From Candidatus Woesearchaeota archaeon (GTDB lineage: Archaea > Nanobdellota > Nanobdellia > Woesearchaeales > JAAOYA01), in NCBI GenBank assembly GCA_018221105.1, contig JAAOYA010000005.1, positions 1 to 64,000 on the forward strand: 64,000 nucleotides of DNA, given 5' to 3'. Shown piece after piece: positions 18,963 through 26,857 of this stretch. A model generated the notes under the pieces. The model ran no database searches. It was not told the origin of the DNA and was given only the letters and a program-made list of their open reading frames with translations. Made by a program: the position numbers and the translations under genes. The stretch's first letter is position 1; every line of letters starts with the position of its first letter.

Positions 18963-20129
18963 TTAGTGTAATAATTGCGGCTTTTTTTTAATGAAATGTT
19001 TCACCATCAATGGAAATAATAAAGTGGTTAGTATTGCCATAAAAACAATCGCGCTATAAACTTGAACATCAATAAGATTATTAGTCAATGCTATTTGCGC
19101 TATTATCAACTCTACTGCCCCTCGAGCATTAAGACCCCAACCTAAAAAATGCAATTGGTCAAATGAAAGCTTTGTAAAAGGTTTTACCAAAAAAACCCCG
19201 CCAATTTTTCCAACAATAGCAACAACTGTTATTAAAAAAAACAATAATGGACTCGCCACTATAGCACCAAAATCAAAGTTTAGTCCAACACTTACAAAAA
19301 AGAATGGCACTACGAAACTAAAAGCGATGAGACGCGTGTTTTTTAACAATTTTTTTTCTTCAGCACGCTTTTTTACAGAAAACTTCAATAGCATTCCTCC
19401 AATAAAAGCTCCAATGATAGTTCCAAAACCCAAAAAACTAGTAATCGAAGCAATAAACAATCCAACTATTATTGCAGTGCTGAGAGCACGCATCTCTGAT
19501 GGCTCGTTGTCAAGAGCATGCAATATTGCTGGAACTATTTTGAAAAGCAAGTATGTCATCACTGCAAACAAACTTATTTTTATTGGAAATAATGCTAGTG
19601 CAAAAACGTCATTATGAACAAAAATCAAAATAATTGATAAAATAAAAAGCTCTAAAATATTATCTAATATGCTAGCGCCAACCATTATACTGCCAAGTTT
19701 TGTGTTAAGCTTTTTTAAGTCCATCAAAATCTTTATTGTGATGCCTTCTGCGGTCACCGCTAATGCTCCGCCAACAATAAAAGCCGTAAGATAAGAATAA
19801 CCAAGCACCACCATCAAGCCAAAACCTAGTAGTGCCGGGACCAATGCTGAAAAAATTGCCACTAGCAAACTTTCCTTTTTTGTTTTTGACAAACGCCAAT
19901 AATTAACTTCCATTCCAGCCAGCAAAAGCAAAAAAATTATTCCAAGCTCGGATAACACGTTAAAAGTTGCTGGAGTGCCATTTGCAAACAATAATTTTTT
20001 TATAAATGGAATGCCTATTAGAAATCCGGCAACCAATTGTCCTAAAACACGAGGGTATTGCAAGCGAAAAAATAATTCTCCAAACACGTAAGCTAAAAAC
20101 AATGTTATTGCTATTATCAATAAATCCAT
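18963..20129 (-). CDS. Cation/proton antiporter, CPA2 (KefB/NapA-like) family
   Basis: A 388-residue membrane protein with about 12 hydrophobic segments. The order of motifs fits Na+(K+)/H+ exchangers of the CPA2 type: GQLVAGFLIGIPF near residue 35, LLLLAGMEVNYWRL near 68-81 and GWGLNARGAVELIIAQI near 330-345. No C-terminal TrkA-N domain is present. It lies between the two pilus-assembly genes, 4 bases before flaJ-like, so probably co-transcribed, which is an unusual partner for a pilus operon. Confidence 0.88.
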   Translation of the reverse strand: MDLLIIAITLFLAYVFGELFFRLQYPRVLGQLVAGFLIGIPFIKKLLFANGTPATFNVLSELGIIFLLLLAGMEVNYWRLSKTKKESLLVAIFSALVPALLGFGLMVVLGYSYLTAFIVGGALAVTAEGITIKILMDLKKLNTKLGSIMVGASILDNILELFILSIILIFVHNDVFALALFPIKISLFAVMTYLLFKIVPAILHALDNEPSEMRALSTAIIVGLFIASITSFLGFGTIIGAFIGGMLLKFSVKKRAEEKKLLKNTRLIAFSFVVPFFFVSVGLNFDFGAIVASPLLFFLITVVAIVGKIGGVFLVKPFTKLSFDQLHFLGWGLNARGAVELIIAQIALTNNLIDVQVYSAIVFMAILTTLLFPLMVKHFIKKKPQLLH

Positions 20130-20165
20130 ACCTTTACCCCTTTTTTAATGTTTAATTTTGTTTTT

Positions 20166-22475
20166 TTATTCGAATAAACTATCAGTCTTTTTTGCACGAC
20201 GATGCTTTTTTAGCTCGTGCTCTAACCACTCATCCCACACTTCAAAAATTTTTTGGCTATCAAGTTTTTTATGTGTTTTTTTTACTTGATCACTAAACAA
20301 GTGAAACATGTCATTGCACTTTATGACAAATTGTGCTTCTAAAATTTCAGGATCTTTTTCTTTTTTGCTAGCCTCAACTATTGCTTCTTTAATTTTAGCG
20401 CGCAATTCAATATTTTTCCATACTGCATCCCAATCACCTGCAAATTCTTTAATGTTGCCGGCGACAGCTTTAATGATTTCACTATCACCATCTATTAAAT
20501 TACTCGTTGGCTCTATAACATCTTTTTTTGAATCATACTTCATCAAATCAATAAAAGCCCCTTCGAGCAGTGGATCGTCACTCCACTGTTTTCTAACTTC
20601 AGTTATTTGTGTAACCCTACGATTACGACTAAGCCCATCGGCAGAGCGAACAGGATTGGCAACTATTATTATGTCTGTTGCTTTAAAGCTTGTTTTTGGA
20701 ACTCCAATATCATTGACTACCCTGTCAAAAACTCCATACGGGCTATCACCATGAATTGTTCCTGCAACAACATTTGCTGCAGCTCCAACACGCATCGCTT
20801 CATACAATGCTTTTGCTTCATCACTTCTAACCTCTCCAATTATCAAAGATGAATCGCCAAGTCGCAAAGTGCTCCTAATGCCAATACTGGCGTTTACTTC
20901 ACTACTACTAGAACCTAAAGCGCTAGCAACACGCATTGATTGTATGTTATAACCTAATTTTCTCATACTAGCAGTTGGTAATTCTAGCGTGTCCTCAATT
21001 GTTATAACACGATAACGACGCATTAATTCTATCATCAAAGCAGACAAAAGTGATGATTTTCCACTGCTGCGAGTTCCAGCAATTATAATAGTTCTATTGC
21101 CATCAACTAAAAAACTGATCAGGCCAGCAGCCAAAGGCGATAACATTCCAAATTTAATAAAAAGTGGCAGTGTCCAAGGCCTATCACGGTGACGTCTAAA
21201 ACTAAAAGCTAGACCGCTAGGATTTAACGGTTCACTGATAGCTGACACTCTAGCATTAGCCCCTGGCAGTTGCAGTTCAGTATCAAGTATTGGGTTAGCT
21301 TCATCTAATGGCCTGCCACTGATAAGGCGCAGTTTTGAAGCCCAACTTTCTGTCTCAGTCCGTGTTGGAACGATATTAGTGTAACAGTCGCCAAAATCTT
21401 GGTGTACGATAAATATGGGTGTCTGACCTGGCGGGCTGTTAACACTAATATCTTGAATTCTATCATCTTGCAATAACACTTCAACAAGTCCAAAACCAAC
21501 AGTGTATCGCACTAAAATATTTGTTAATAAATCAATTTTTTTTCGACCTAAGTTATAACCTTTGTACTCTACGAGTTCTGTTATCAGATCATTGCCAACA
21601 TTGTAAAAAACTTCTCTCATTCGCTCAGGATCTACAAAGTCGGAGCGTTTTGGCTTGTGCTCTGCCAAAATTTTTCTTGCCATATCCAAAATCTCGTATT
21701 CTTCTTCTTCAAGCCTAAACTCTGGGGGAACTAAATGATACAAGTATTGTACAGTATCATCAAATTTGAAAATTGTGACTTCAGTCTCGCCAAGCTTATA
21801 ATGCTCTAATTCTTGGCCATTACTAGGGTACTGCGCCATTAACTTGGTAAACATGAAATCTGGCTTTATAGTAGGCTGAAACAAATTACGGTAAACTTCG
21901 CGATCACCAACATGATAACCTGCAAGGTAAGGTTTTGCAATTGTTATCAATTTTGTTTTATCAAGCTGATCTATTAAATAAATCAATAGTGCAGAAAACT
22001 TTTTTGAGCAGTCAACAAGCTCACCTGGCAAAACTTTTGTTGCTGCAATATTTTCATCACGCAAAAACCTTTTTAATTCTACAAAAGCACCAATAGGATC
22101 ACTTTTTAACATGTTATAAACAAGATTTTGCAATTGAGCATATTTTGGCTCTAAATAATTAGCGCAAGAGTCACCAGCAAAACGTTTATACTCTAAAATT
22201 TTCTCTTTTAATGCTTGATTGTAAACTTTTGCTATTTCAACAACAAGTTGTGTTTGTGCGAAATCATACTCGAAATCTCGCTTTTGTGAGAAAACAATTT
22301 TTGTAATGTTAGGACTTTCTGCAAGCTTGTCAATAGTTCTAGCCATGCAAATAGGACTGTCTTCTAGCGAAGGCGCAAAAGGGCAATGTTCACAATTAGC
22401 TTTTAGGACATTGTCTTCGCCTTCACGTACAATAGTGTAATCGCACACCCCTTTTACTTGCATACCACCCATCAT
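20166..22475 (-). CDS. Type II/IV secretion system ATPase, FlaI/VirB11/GspE-like
   Basis: Hexameric ATPase that powers pilus or archaellum assembly with the FlaJ-like platform. The 769-residue protein has an N-terminal Cys-containing segment (CEHCPFAPSLEDSPIC, possibly metal-binding), a central N-domain, Walker A GTRSSGKSS at about residue 467, Asp-box VITIEDTLELP, and Walker B/His-box region (SLIIGEVRSDEAKALYEAM, GTIHGDSPYGVFDRVVND). A C-terminal helical extension of about 130 residues is longer than in typical FlaI. Promoter: a TATA at 22514-22524 reads on both strands and serves this gene and the gene at 22552. Confidence 0.9.
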   Translation of the reverse strand: MMGGMQVKGVCDYTIVREGEDNVLKANCEHCPFAPSLEDSPICMARTIDKLAESPNITKIVFSQKRDFEYDFAQTQLVVEIAKVYNQALKEKILEYKRFAGDSCANYLEPKYAQLQNLVYNMLKSDPIGAFVELKRFLRDENIAATKVLPGELVDCSKKFSALLIYLIDQLDKTKLITIAKPYLAGYHVGDREVYRNLFQPTIKPDFMFTKLMAQYPSNGQELEHYKLGETEVTIFKFDDTVQYLYHLVPPEFRLEEEEYEILDMARKILAEHKPKRSDFVDPERMREVFYNVGNDLITELVEYKGYNLGRKKIDLLTNILVRYTVGFGLVEVLLQDDRIQDISVNSPPGQTPIFIVHQDFGDCYTNIVPTRTETESWASKLRLISGRPLDEANPILDTELQLPGANARVSAISEPLNPSGLAFSFRRHRDRPWTLPLFIKFGMLSPLAAGLISFLVDGNRTIIIAGTRSSGKSSLLSALMIELMRRYRVITIEDTLELPTASMRKLGYNIQSMRVASALGSSSSEVNASIGIRSTLRLGDSSLIIGEVRSDEAKALYEAMRVGAAANVVAGTIHGDSPYGVFDRVVNDIGVPKTSFKATDIIIVANPVRSADGLSRNRRVTQITEVRKQWSDDPLLEGAFIDLMKYDSKKDVIEPTSNLIDGDSEIIKAVAGNIKEFAGDWDAVWKNIELRAKIKEAIVEASKKEKDPEILEAQFVIKCNDMFHLFSDQVKKTHKKLDSQKIFEVWDEWLEHELKKHRRAKKTDSLFE

Positions 22476-22512
22476 TTTAATGCAAAATTATTTATAGAAC
22501 AATAAGAATTAT

Positions 22513-22524
22513 GGGTGTATATAA
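22513..22524. promoter_or_regulatory. Bidirectional TATA box between FlaI-like and coiled-coil genes
   Basis: GTGTATATAAAAC lies 30-40 bases before both divergent starts (22475 minus, 22552 plus). The plus-strand GTG would be reached with essentially no leader. Confidence 0.5.
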
Positions 22525-22551
22525 AACTTATGCAATAATAAGAGTTTAAAA

Positions 22552-22983
22552 GTGGTGAGCGCAAACACACAAAAAAATTCAAATGTGCAACAACAAAAAG
22601 GAGTTGGCACTTACGGCGTAGCAATTGATGATTTACACGCACAATTTAATAGTTTTAATAGGCGCCTAAGAATGCTTGAAGAACGTTTTAGTTCAACGCG
22701 CCAAAAACTACAAGTTATTGAAGAAAACATGATATCAAACGCTCGCTCAAATTCAAGCGAGGTCAGCACTTTAGTTGAAGAAATCAGAGAATTGCGCTTA
22801 GATATGAGCGATGTTAAAGACAAATTCAAACTTATGGCAACAGAATTCGTCTCAACTGCAAAAAAAGAAGATTTTCAAGTATTAAAAAAATATGTTGAAT
22901 TGTGGGAGCCTATAAATTTTGTCACAAGACAAGAAGTACAAAGAATAGTAAAACAAATACTATCAGAAAAAGAAAAACTTTAA
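22552..22983 (+). CDS. Coiled-coil protein, possibly FlaC/FlaD-E-like pilus accessory
   Basis: A 143-residue soluble protein starting at GTG. Residues 25-100 are heptad-rich coiled coil (NSFNRRLRMLEERFSS, then LVEEIRELRLDMSDVKDKF), and the C-terminus has a compact motif (WEPINFVTRQEVQRIVKQIL) reminiscent of the FlaCE domain. It is divergent from the FlaI-like ATPase and followed by a second coiled-coil gene. A role in the pilus/archaellum motor is inferred from position and shape only. Confidence 0.6.
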   Translation: MVSANTQKNSNVQQQKGVGTYGVAIDDLHAQFNSFNRRLRMLEERFSSTRQKLQVIEENMISNARSNSSEVSTLVEEIRELRLDMSDVKDKFKLMATEFVSTAKKEDFQVLKKYVELWEPINFVTRQEVQRIVKQILSEKEKL

Positions 22984-23007
22984 ATAAGCTTCAAACTCCA
23001 ATGTTTT

Positions 23008-23658
23008 ATGGAGTTTTTAGAAAAACTTGGCATTAAAAAAACTCAAAACACAACACAACAACCAAGTGCGTCAGTTGTTGACCAAGTGCTTCAAATGCGC
23101 TCGCAAGGGCTAAGTGACAATCAAATAATTCAAAACCTTCAACGCTCAGGCGTTGACCAAACAAGCATTTATAATGCTTTTAACCTTGCAGATATAAAAA
23201 AAGGAGTCACTAGCACTCCACTACCAGGTGAAACCATGACTGATCAACCACCACCACTTCCAAGTTTTGAAGGCCCGCCAAAACCACAAGAATTTTCGCC
23301 AACTCCAACTATGGGTTCTGAAAGTATTAGCATGCGAGAGCACGTTAGTGAAGTTGCAGAAGCCATTATTGAAGAAAAATGGAACGAGTTAGTGAATAGT
23401 GTTGGCAAAATTGCAGAGTGGAAGGATCGTGTTGAAGGACGTGTTCAACGTTTAGAAGATAATTTTGTAATCTTAAAAGCTGATTTTGATAAATTACACC
23501 AAGCATTACTCGCAAAAATTAATGATTATGATGAGAGCGTCAAAGAAGTCGGCTCTAATATTAAGGCAATGGAGAAAGTTTTTACTAAGGTTTTGCCAAC
23601 ACTAACAGATAATGTTAGTGAATTATCGCGTATTACTGATAACATGAAAAAACCATAA
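23008..23658 (+). CDS. Coiled-coil protein with N-terminal UBA-like helices
   Basis: A 216-residue soluble protein. The N-terminus (VVDQVLQMRSQGLSDNQIIQ) looks like a short three-helix, UBA-like segment that recurs in the protein at 30474. A Pro-rich linker (residues 70-105) leads to a long C-terminal coiled coil (115-212). It lies 24 bases after the preceding coiled-coil gene, so the two are likely one transcript serving the pilus system. No named family recognised. Confidence 0.6.
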   Translation: MEFLEKLGIKKTQNTTQQPSASVVDQVLQMRSQGLSDNQIIQNLQRSGVDQTSIYNAFNLADIKKGVTSTPLPGETMTDQPPPLPSFEGPPKPQEFSPTPTMGSESISMREHVSEVAEAIIEEKWNELVNSVGKIAEWKDRVEGRVQRLEDNFVILKADFDKLHQALLAKINDYDESVKEVGSNIKAMEKVFTKVLPTLTDNVSELSRITDNMKKP

Positions 23659-23670
23659 AAGAATATTTTT

Positions 23671-24246
23671 TTATTCTCTTGCTATAAATTTTATTGTTAG
23701 TGCAGCAATCAAAAAAATCAGTATTGCGCCCAAGACTTTAGGGTGGAAAAGTGTTGCAAACAAAGCGCTTGTTCCTTGTCCGCCAACAGCACCGTCATCA
23801 ACACCATTTTCAATGCTTGCTTGCTCCACAGCACCTTCAACACTTATTGCTTCTTGTCCTGTAAAAAAGACTTTTCCTAAAACTCCCAAAAATATTAACA
23901 CGCTGATAATGATTATCCAATAAAGTAGTACTTGACCGTTAGATCCAACCACTGGACTTTTGATGTTTTCTTCTGTCGCTCCAAACATCATCAAAAGCAA
24001 TATTACTAGTAAAGCAAAAATAAATATCAGTGTAAACCATGGGACTAACAATGCTACAACTTCGCTCATGTTTGGAACAGCAACCACCATGATGCCAGCA
24101 GTAAAAGCTATCATAGCATTTACTGATGGGTGATCGCTTGGAAATTTCGTCTTTGTTAAAATAGCGTAAACTATTGTCCAAACGAACAAGAATACCATCA
24201 GCCCATTAAGAGCTCCAAATAAACTAAAATCAAGGATTGACGCCAT
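23671..24246 (-). CDS. Small polytopic membrane protein of a tandem trio
   Basis: A 191-residue protein with about four hydrophobic segments (12-30, 40-58, 62-88, 95-120 and one near the C-terminus at 170-187). The N-terminal pattern (LFVWTIVYAILTKTKF) matches the two genes upstream, PFMLIFTIVFVVLKKVQIF and PFLLVFTVVYAILEKTKIF. The three genes form one minus-strand operon convergent on the coiled-coil genes. Function unknown; the location suggests a pilus or envelope complex. Confidence 0.65.
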   Translation of the reverse strand: MASILDFSLFGALNGLMVFLFVWTIVYAILTKTKFPSDHPSVNAMIAFTAGIMVVAVPNMSEVVALLVPWFTLIFIFALLVILLLMMFGATEENIKSPVVGSNGQVLLYWIIIISVLIFLGVLGKVFFTGQEAISVEGAVEQASIENGVDDGAVGGQGTSALFATLFHPKVLGAILIFLIAALTIKFIARE

Positions 24247-24263
24247 TTTTTATAAGTGTGGTT

Positions 24264-24896
24264 TTAAGGATATTTTCTTCTAAAAAATTCTCTCGCTCTG
24301 GATCCAGGAGGAGGATAATCTTTAGGTTCATGATAATGTCTTTTTCCATGCTCATCAATTTCTCGGAGGTATTTTTCAGAAGAATCTTTTGTGACAAACC
24401 ACACAATAAGTCCAAACACTAAAATTATTATTAGTGCTGCTTGCGTTGCAGGGTCTTTACTAAAGCTAAGCCATCTTGGTAATCTATCGCCGAACCATCC
24501 TGCTGAAACTCCAAAAATATAAACAATAATGCCTACTGCTGCTAAGACCCACCAAGAACCCCAAGTTCCAAGATTAGCATCAAGCTCAAATCCTATAATG
24601 CCTACCATTATCAATAACATTACTATTGCGACTAAAACTACTGAAACGCTTGGCAGTGCAGTGTTGATAATATCTACTACGTCTTTTCCTCTTGGATAAC
24701 TGTTTGTAACGTGAGGAATAATGACTGCTAATGCCATAACTAATGCTATAACAATTTGTGATTTTTTATCTTCTCTAAAAATTTGTACTTTTTTTAGCAC
24801 AACAAATACTATTGTAAATATAAGCATAAATGGAATGATAATATCTGTTAACCCCCAATTAATGAGTGTGTTCAATCCTTGTTCTAAAAATGCCAT
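24264..24896 (-). CDS. Small polytopic membrane protein of a tandem trio
   Basis: A 210-residue protein, second of three tandem paralogs. About five hydrophobic segments followed by a basic cytoplasmic C-terminus rich in Arg, Pro and Lys (KDYPPPGSRAREFFRRKYP). The start motif LNTLINWGLTDIIIPFMLIF parallels LDKLGIYDVVLPFLLVF in its neighbour. GGAGG lies in the leader before the ATG (24901-24909 on this strand). Confidence 0.65.
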   Translation of the reverse strand: MAFLEQGLNTLINWGLTDIIIPFMLIFTIVFVVLKKVQIFREDKKSQIVIALVMALAVIIPHVTNSYPRGKDVVDIINTALPSVSVVLVAIVMLLIMVGIIGFELDANLGTWGSWWVLAAVGIIVYIFGVSAGWFGDRLPRWLSFSKDPATQAALIIILVFGLIVWFVTKDSSEKYLREIDEHGKRHYHEPKDYPPPGSRAREFFRRKYP

Positions 24897-24914
24897 TTTT
24901 TTATTCCTCCTTTA

Positions 24915-25493
24915 TTATGAGTTATCTTCTCCTTCTGGTTTTGTTTCTTTGTGATCTTTTTTATCGAATGATCCTGTGATCCACATCATAAACAAAATGA
25001 TTAATGCAACAAATACTATTGCTCCAAACCATTGTGCTTGAAAGTTCTGCATTACAAAATTGTATATTAATGTTAAATAGCCTAACTGGTTTAAAAAGAT
25101 TGCTAAAACTGATACTGCTGCAATGGCTATGAAGACGTGTTTCCACATTCCTGCTTTTTCAATGTCGAATTCGTCTTTGCCTGAGTACATTGCTCCTACA
25201 GCCATCAAAAAGGTAACAATAAGCAATAATAATAGTACAAAGTTTGCAAGTGCTGCTGAAATTATAGCGACTAGTTTTGTGCTTGCCACGACAAAGAATG
25301 CCATTACAAAGGCAGTTATTGAATTAAGATTCTTTTTCGGGTAGTCAGTACCGTCAATTCTTTCTGTTCCGAAAATTTTTGTTTTTTCAAGTATTGCGTA
25401 CACAACAGTGAAAACCAACAAGAACGGCAGTACTACGTCGTAAATCCCTAATTTATCTAAAAATCCTATCACGCCACGAAACATTGATACCAT
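24915..25493 (-). CDS. Small polytopic membrane protein of a tandem trio
   Basis: From the ATG at 25493 this gives 192 residues, MVSMFRGVIGFLDKLG onward, with about five hydrophobic segments and an acidic/basic tail. The frame is open further upstream but that would overlap the divergent translin gene and lose the TATA box (TTTATATACG on this strand, about 25515-25525), which lies about 25 bases before the chosen start. First gene of the trio operon. Confidence 0.7.
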   Translation of the reverse strand: MVSMFRGVIGFLDKLGIYDVVLPFLLVFTVVYAILEKTKIFGTERIDGTDYPKKNLNSITAFVMAFFVVASTKLVAIISAALANFVLLLLLIVTFLMAVGAMYSGKDEFDIEKAGMWKHVFIAIAAVSVLAIFLNQLGYLTLIYNFVMQNFQAQWFGAIVFVALIILFMMWITGSFDKKDHKETKPEGEDNS

Positions 25494-25511
25494 AGACAAA
25501 AAATGTCCTTT

Positions 25512-25535
25512 GAACGTATATAAAGTTTTCGAATA
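25512..25535 (-). promoter_or_regulatory. TATA box with TTCGAAAAC element for the membrane-protein trio
   Basis: The minus strand reads TTCGAAAACTTTATATACG. A nearly identical arrangement, TTCGAAAACCTTATAAACG, precedes the gene at 30474, suggesting a shared BRE or regulator site. Confidence 0.5.
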
Positions 25536-25578
25536 AAAACAATAGTTTTTAATAAATTGCAAGAAAACATCACTTAAT

Positions 25579-26151
25579 ATGGTAGATGTTAAAGAATTTA
25601 GGGCAATGCAACAAGAAATTGCTGCAAATGATGCTAAAAGAGAGCAATTAATCAAGGATTCTCGCGATGTTGTTGTGCTTTCAAAAAAAATTATTTATTC
25701 AACTCATCGCTCTGACATGACCAACGCTAAAAAATTCATTGTTAACATTAAAAAAAACATTGCAAGCCTGAAAAAACAAGCTGTGAAAACTGATGGTTTA
25801 AAAAATGTTGGCGCTTACAAAGTAGCACTGCAAGAGTATGTTGAAGCAATAGCTTTTTATGAGTACGTAAAAAATGGCACTCTTACAAACAAAATTAGTT
25901 TAGGTGTTGACACTGAAAGTTATTTACTGGGCATTTGTGACTTAGTAGGAGAACTAACACGTTACGCCGTCAATAGCATCACGCGAAAAGACTTGGACAC
26001 GCCAAAAAAAGTTCTTGATTTTGTGCAAACAATTTATGGTTTAATGATGGAATTTGACTTTCGCAATTCAGAGCTTAGGAAAAAATTTGATTCTATAAAG
26101 TACAATCTTAAAAAGCTTGAAGAAATAAATTATGATATTAGTATTAGGTGA
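25579..26151 (+). CDS. Translin-family protein (archaeal translin/TRAX homolog)
   Basis: A 190-residue all-helical protein. The C-terminal half has the translin signature order: LQEYVEAIAFYEYVKNG, then VDTESYLLGICDLVGELTRY, then VLDFVQTIYGLMMEFDF. Translin forms octameric nucleic-acid-binding shells and, with TRAX, an endoribonuclease; archaeal members are usually single. The conserved acidic residues EAIAFYE and DLVGEL that form the TRAX active site are visible (E-x-x-x-x-x-E and D/E positions), so RNase activity is possible. Stop overlaps the ribosome site of the next gene. Confidence 0.85.
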   Translation: MVDVKEFRAMQQEIAANDAKREQLIKDSRDVVVLSKKIIYSTHRSDMTNAKKFIVNIKKNIASLKKQAVKTDGLKNVGAYKVALQEYVEAIAFYEYVKNGTLTNKISLGVDTESYLLGICDLVGELTRYAVNSITRKDLDTPKKVLDFVQTIYGLMMEFDFRNSELRKKFDSIKYNLKKLEEINYDISIR

Positions 26152-26155
26152 TACT

Positions 26156-26809
26156 ATGCAAGGTTTAGAAAATGTTAATTGGCTTGGCCATGCAGGCTTT
26201 AAACTAACTCTTGGCAGTAAATTATTGTTTATTGACCCGTACCAAATTGAAACCGATGAGAAAGCTGACATTTTGCTCATCACACACTCACACTATGATC
26301 ATTACAGTATTTCAGATATTCAAAAAATTGTAAAAGATGATACTATAATTTTCATGCCAGCAGATTGCACAAGTAAACTTTCTGGCAAAGTTGGCGGTGG
26401 CAGGACACAACTTGTAGAGCCGAACAAAGAATACTCAGTTGATGATATAAAAATTAAAACTGTTGCAGCTTATAATTCTAATAAAAGTTTTCACCCAAAA
26501 GACAACGCGTGGGTAGGCTACATAATAGAGTTTGATGGCAGTCGATACTATCACGCAGGAGACAGTGATGTGATACCTGAAATTGCACACTTGCAAAACC
26601 TGACTGTTGCATTTTTGCCAGTTAGCGGCACCTACACCATGGATGCAAAAGAAGCAGCAACACTAGCACTGCACTTAAAGCCAAAAATTGCCATTCCAAT
26701 GCACTTTGGCAGTGTTGTAGGCGATGAGAGTGACGCAAAAGCTTTCAAAAATGTTGTAGAGCGAAGTGGCAATCAAACAACAGTAATAATACCACAAAAA
26801 AACAGTTAA
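26156..26809 (+). CDS. Metal-dependent hydrolase, metallo-beta-lactamase fold (UPF0173 type)
   Basis: A 217-residue protein with the family motifs WLGHAGFKL (start), THSHYDHY (HxHxDH, residues about 45-52), GDSDVIPE with a metal-bridging Asp, and a final IAIPMHFG. The substrate is unknown for this subgroup. I chose the ATG at 26156 because GGTGAT precedes it by a few bases; the GGTGA also contains the translin stop codon, so the two genes are translationally coupled. Confidence 0.85.
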   Translation: MQGLENVNWLGHAGFKLTLGSKLLFIDPYQIETDEKADILLITHSHYDHYSISDIQKIVKDDTIIFMPADCTSKLSGKVGGGRTQLVEPNKEYSVDDIKIKTVAAYNSNKSFHPKDNAWVGYIIEFDGSRYYHAGDSDVIPEIAHLQNLTVAFLPVSGTYTMDAKEAATLALHLKPKIAIPMHFGSVVGDESDAKAFKNVVERSGNQTTVIIPQKNS

Positions 26810-26857
26810 TTCTCACGAGTAAAGCTTTTAAATAAGTGTTAACCAACACTAATTACT

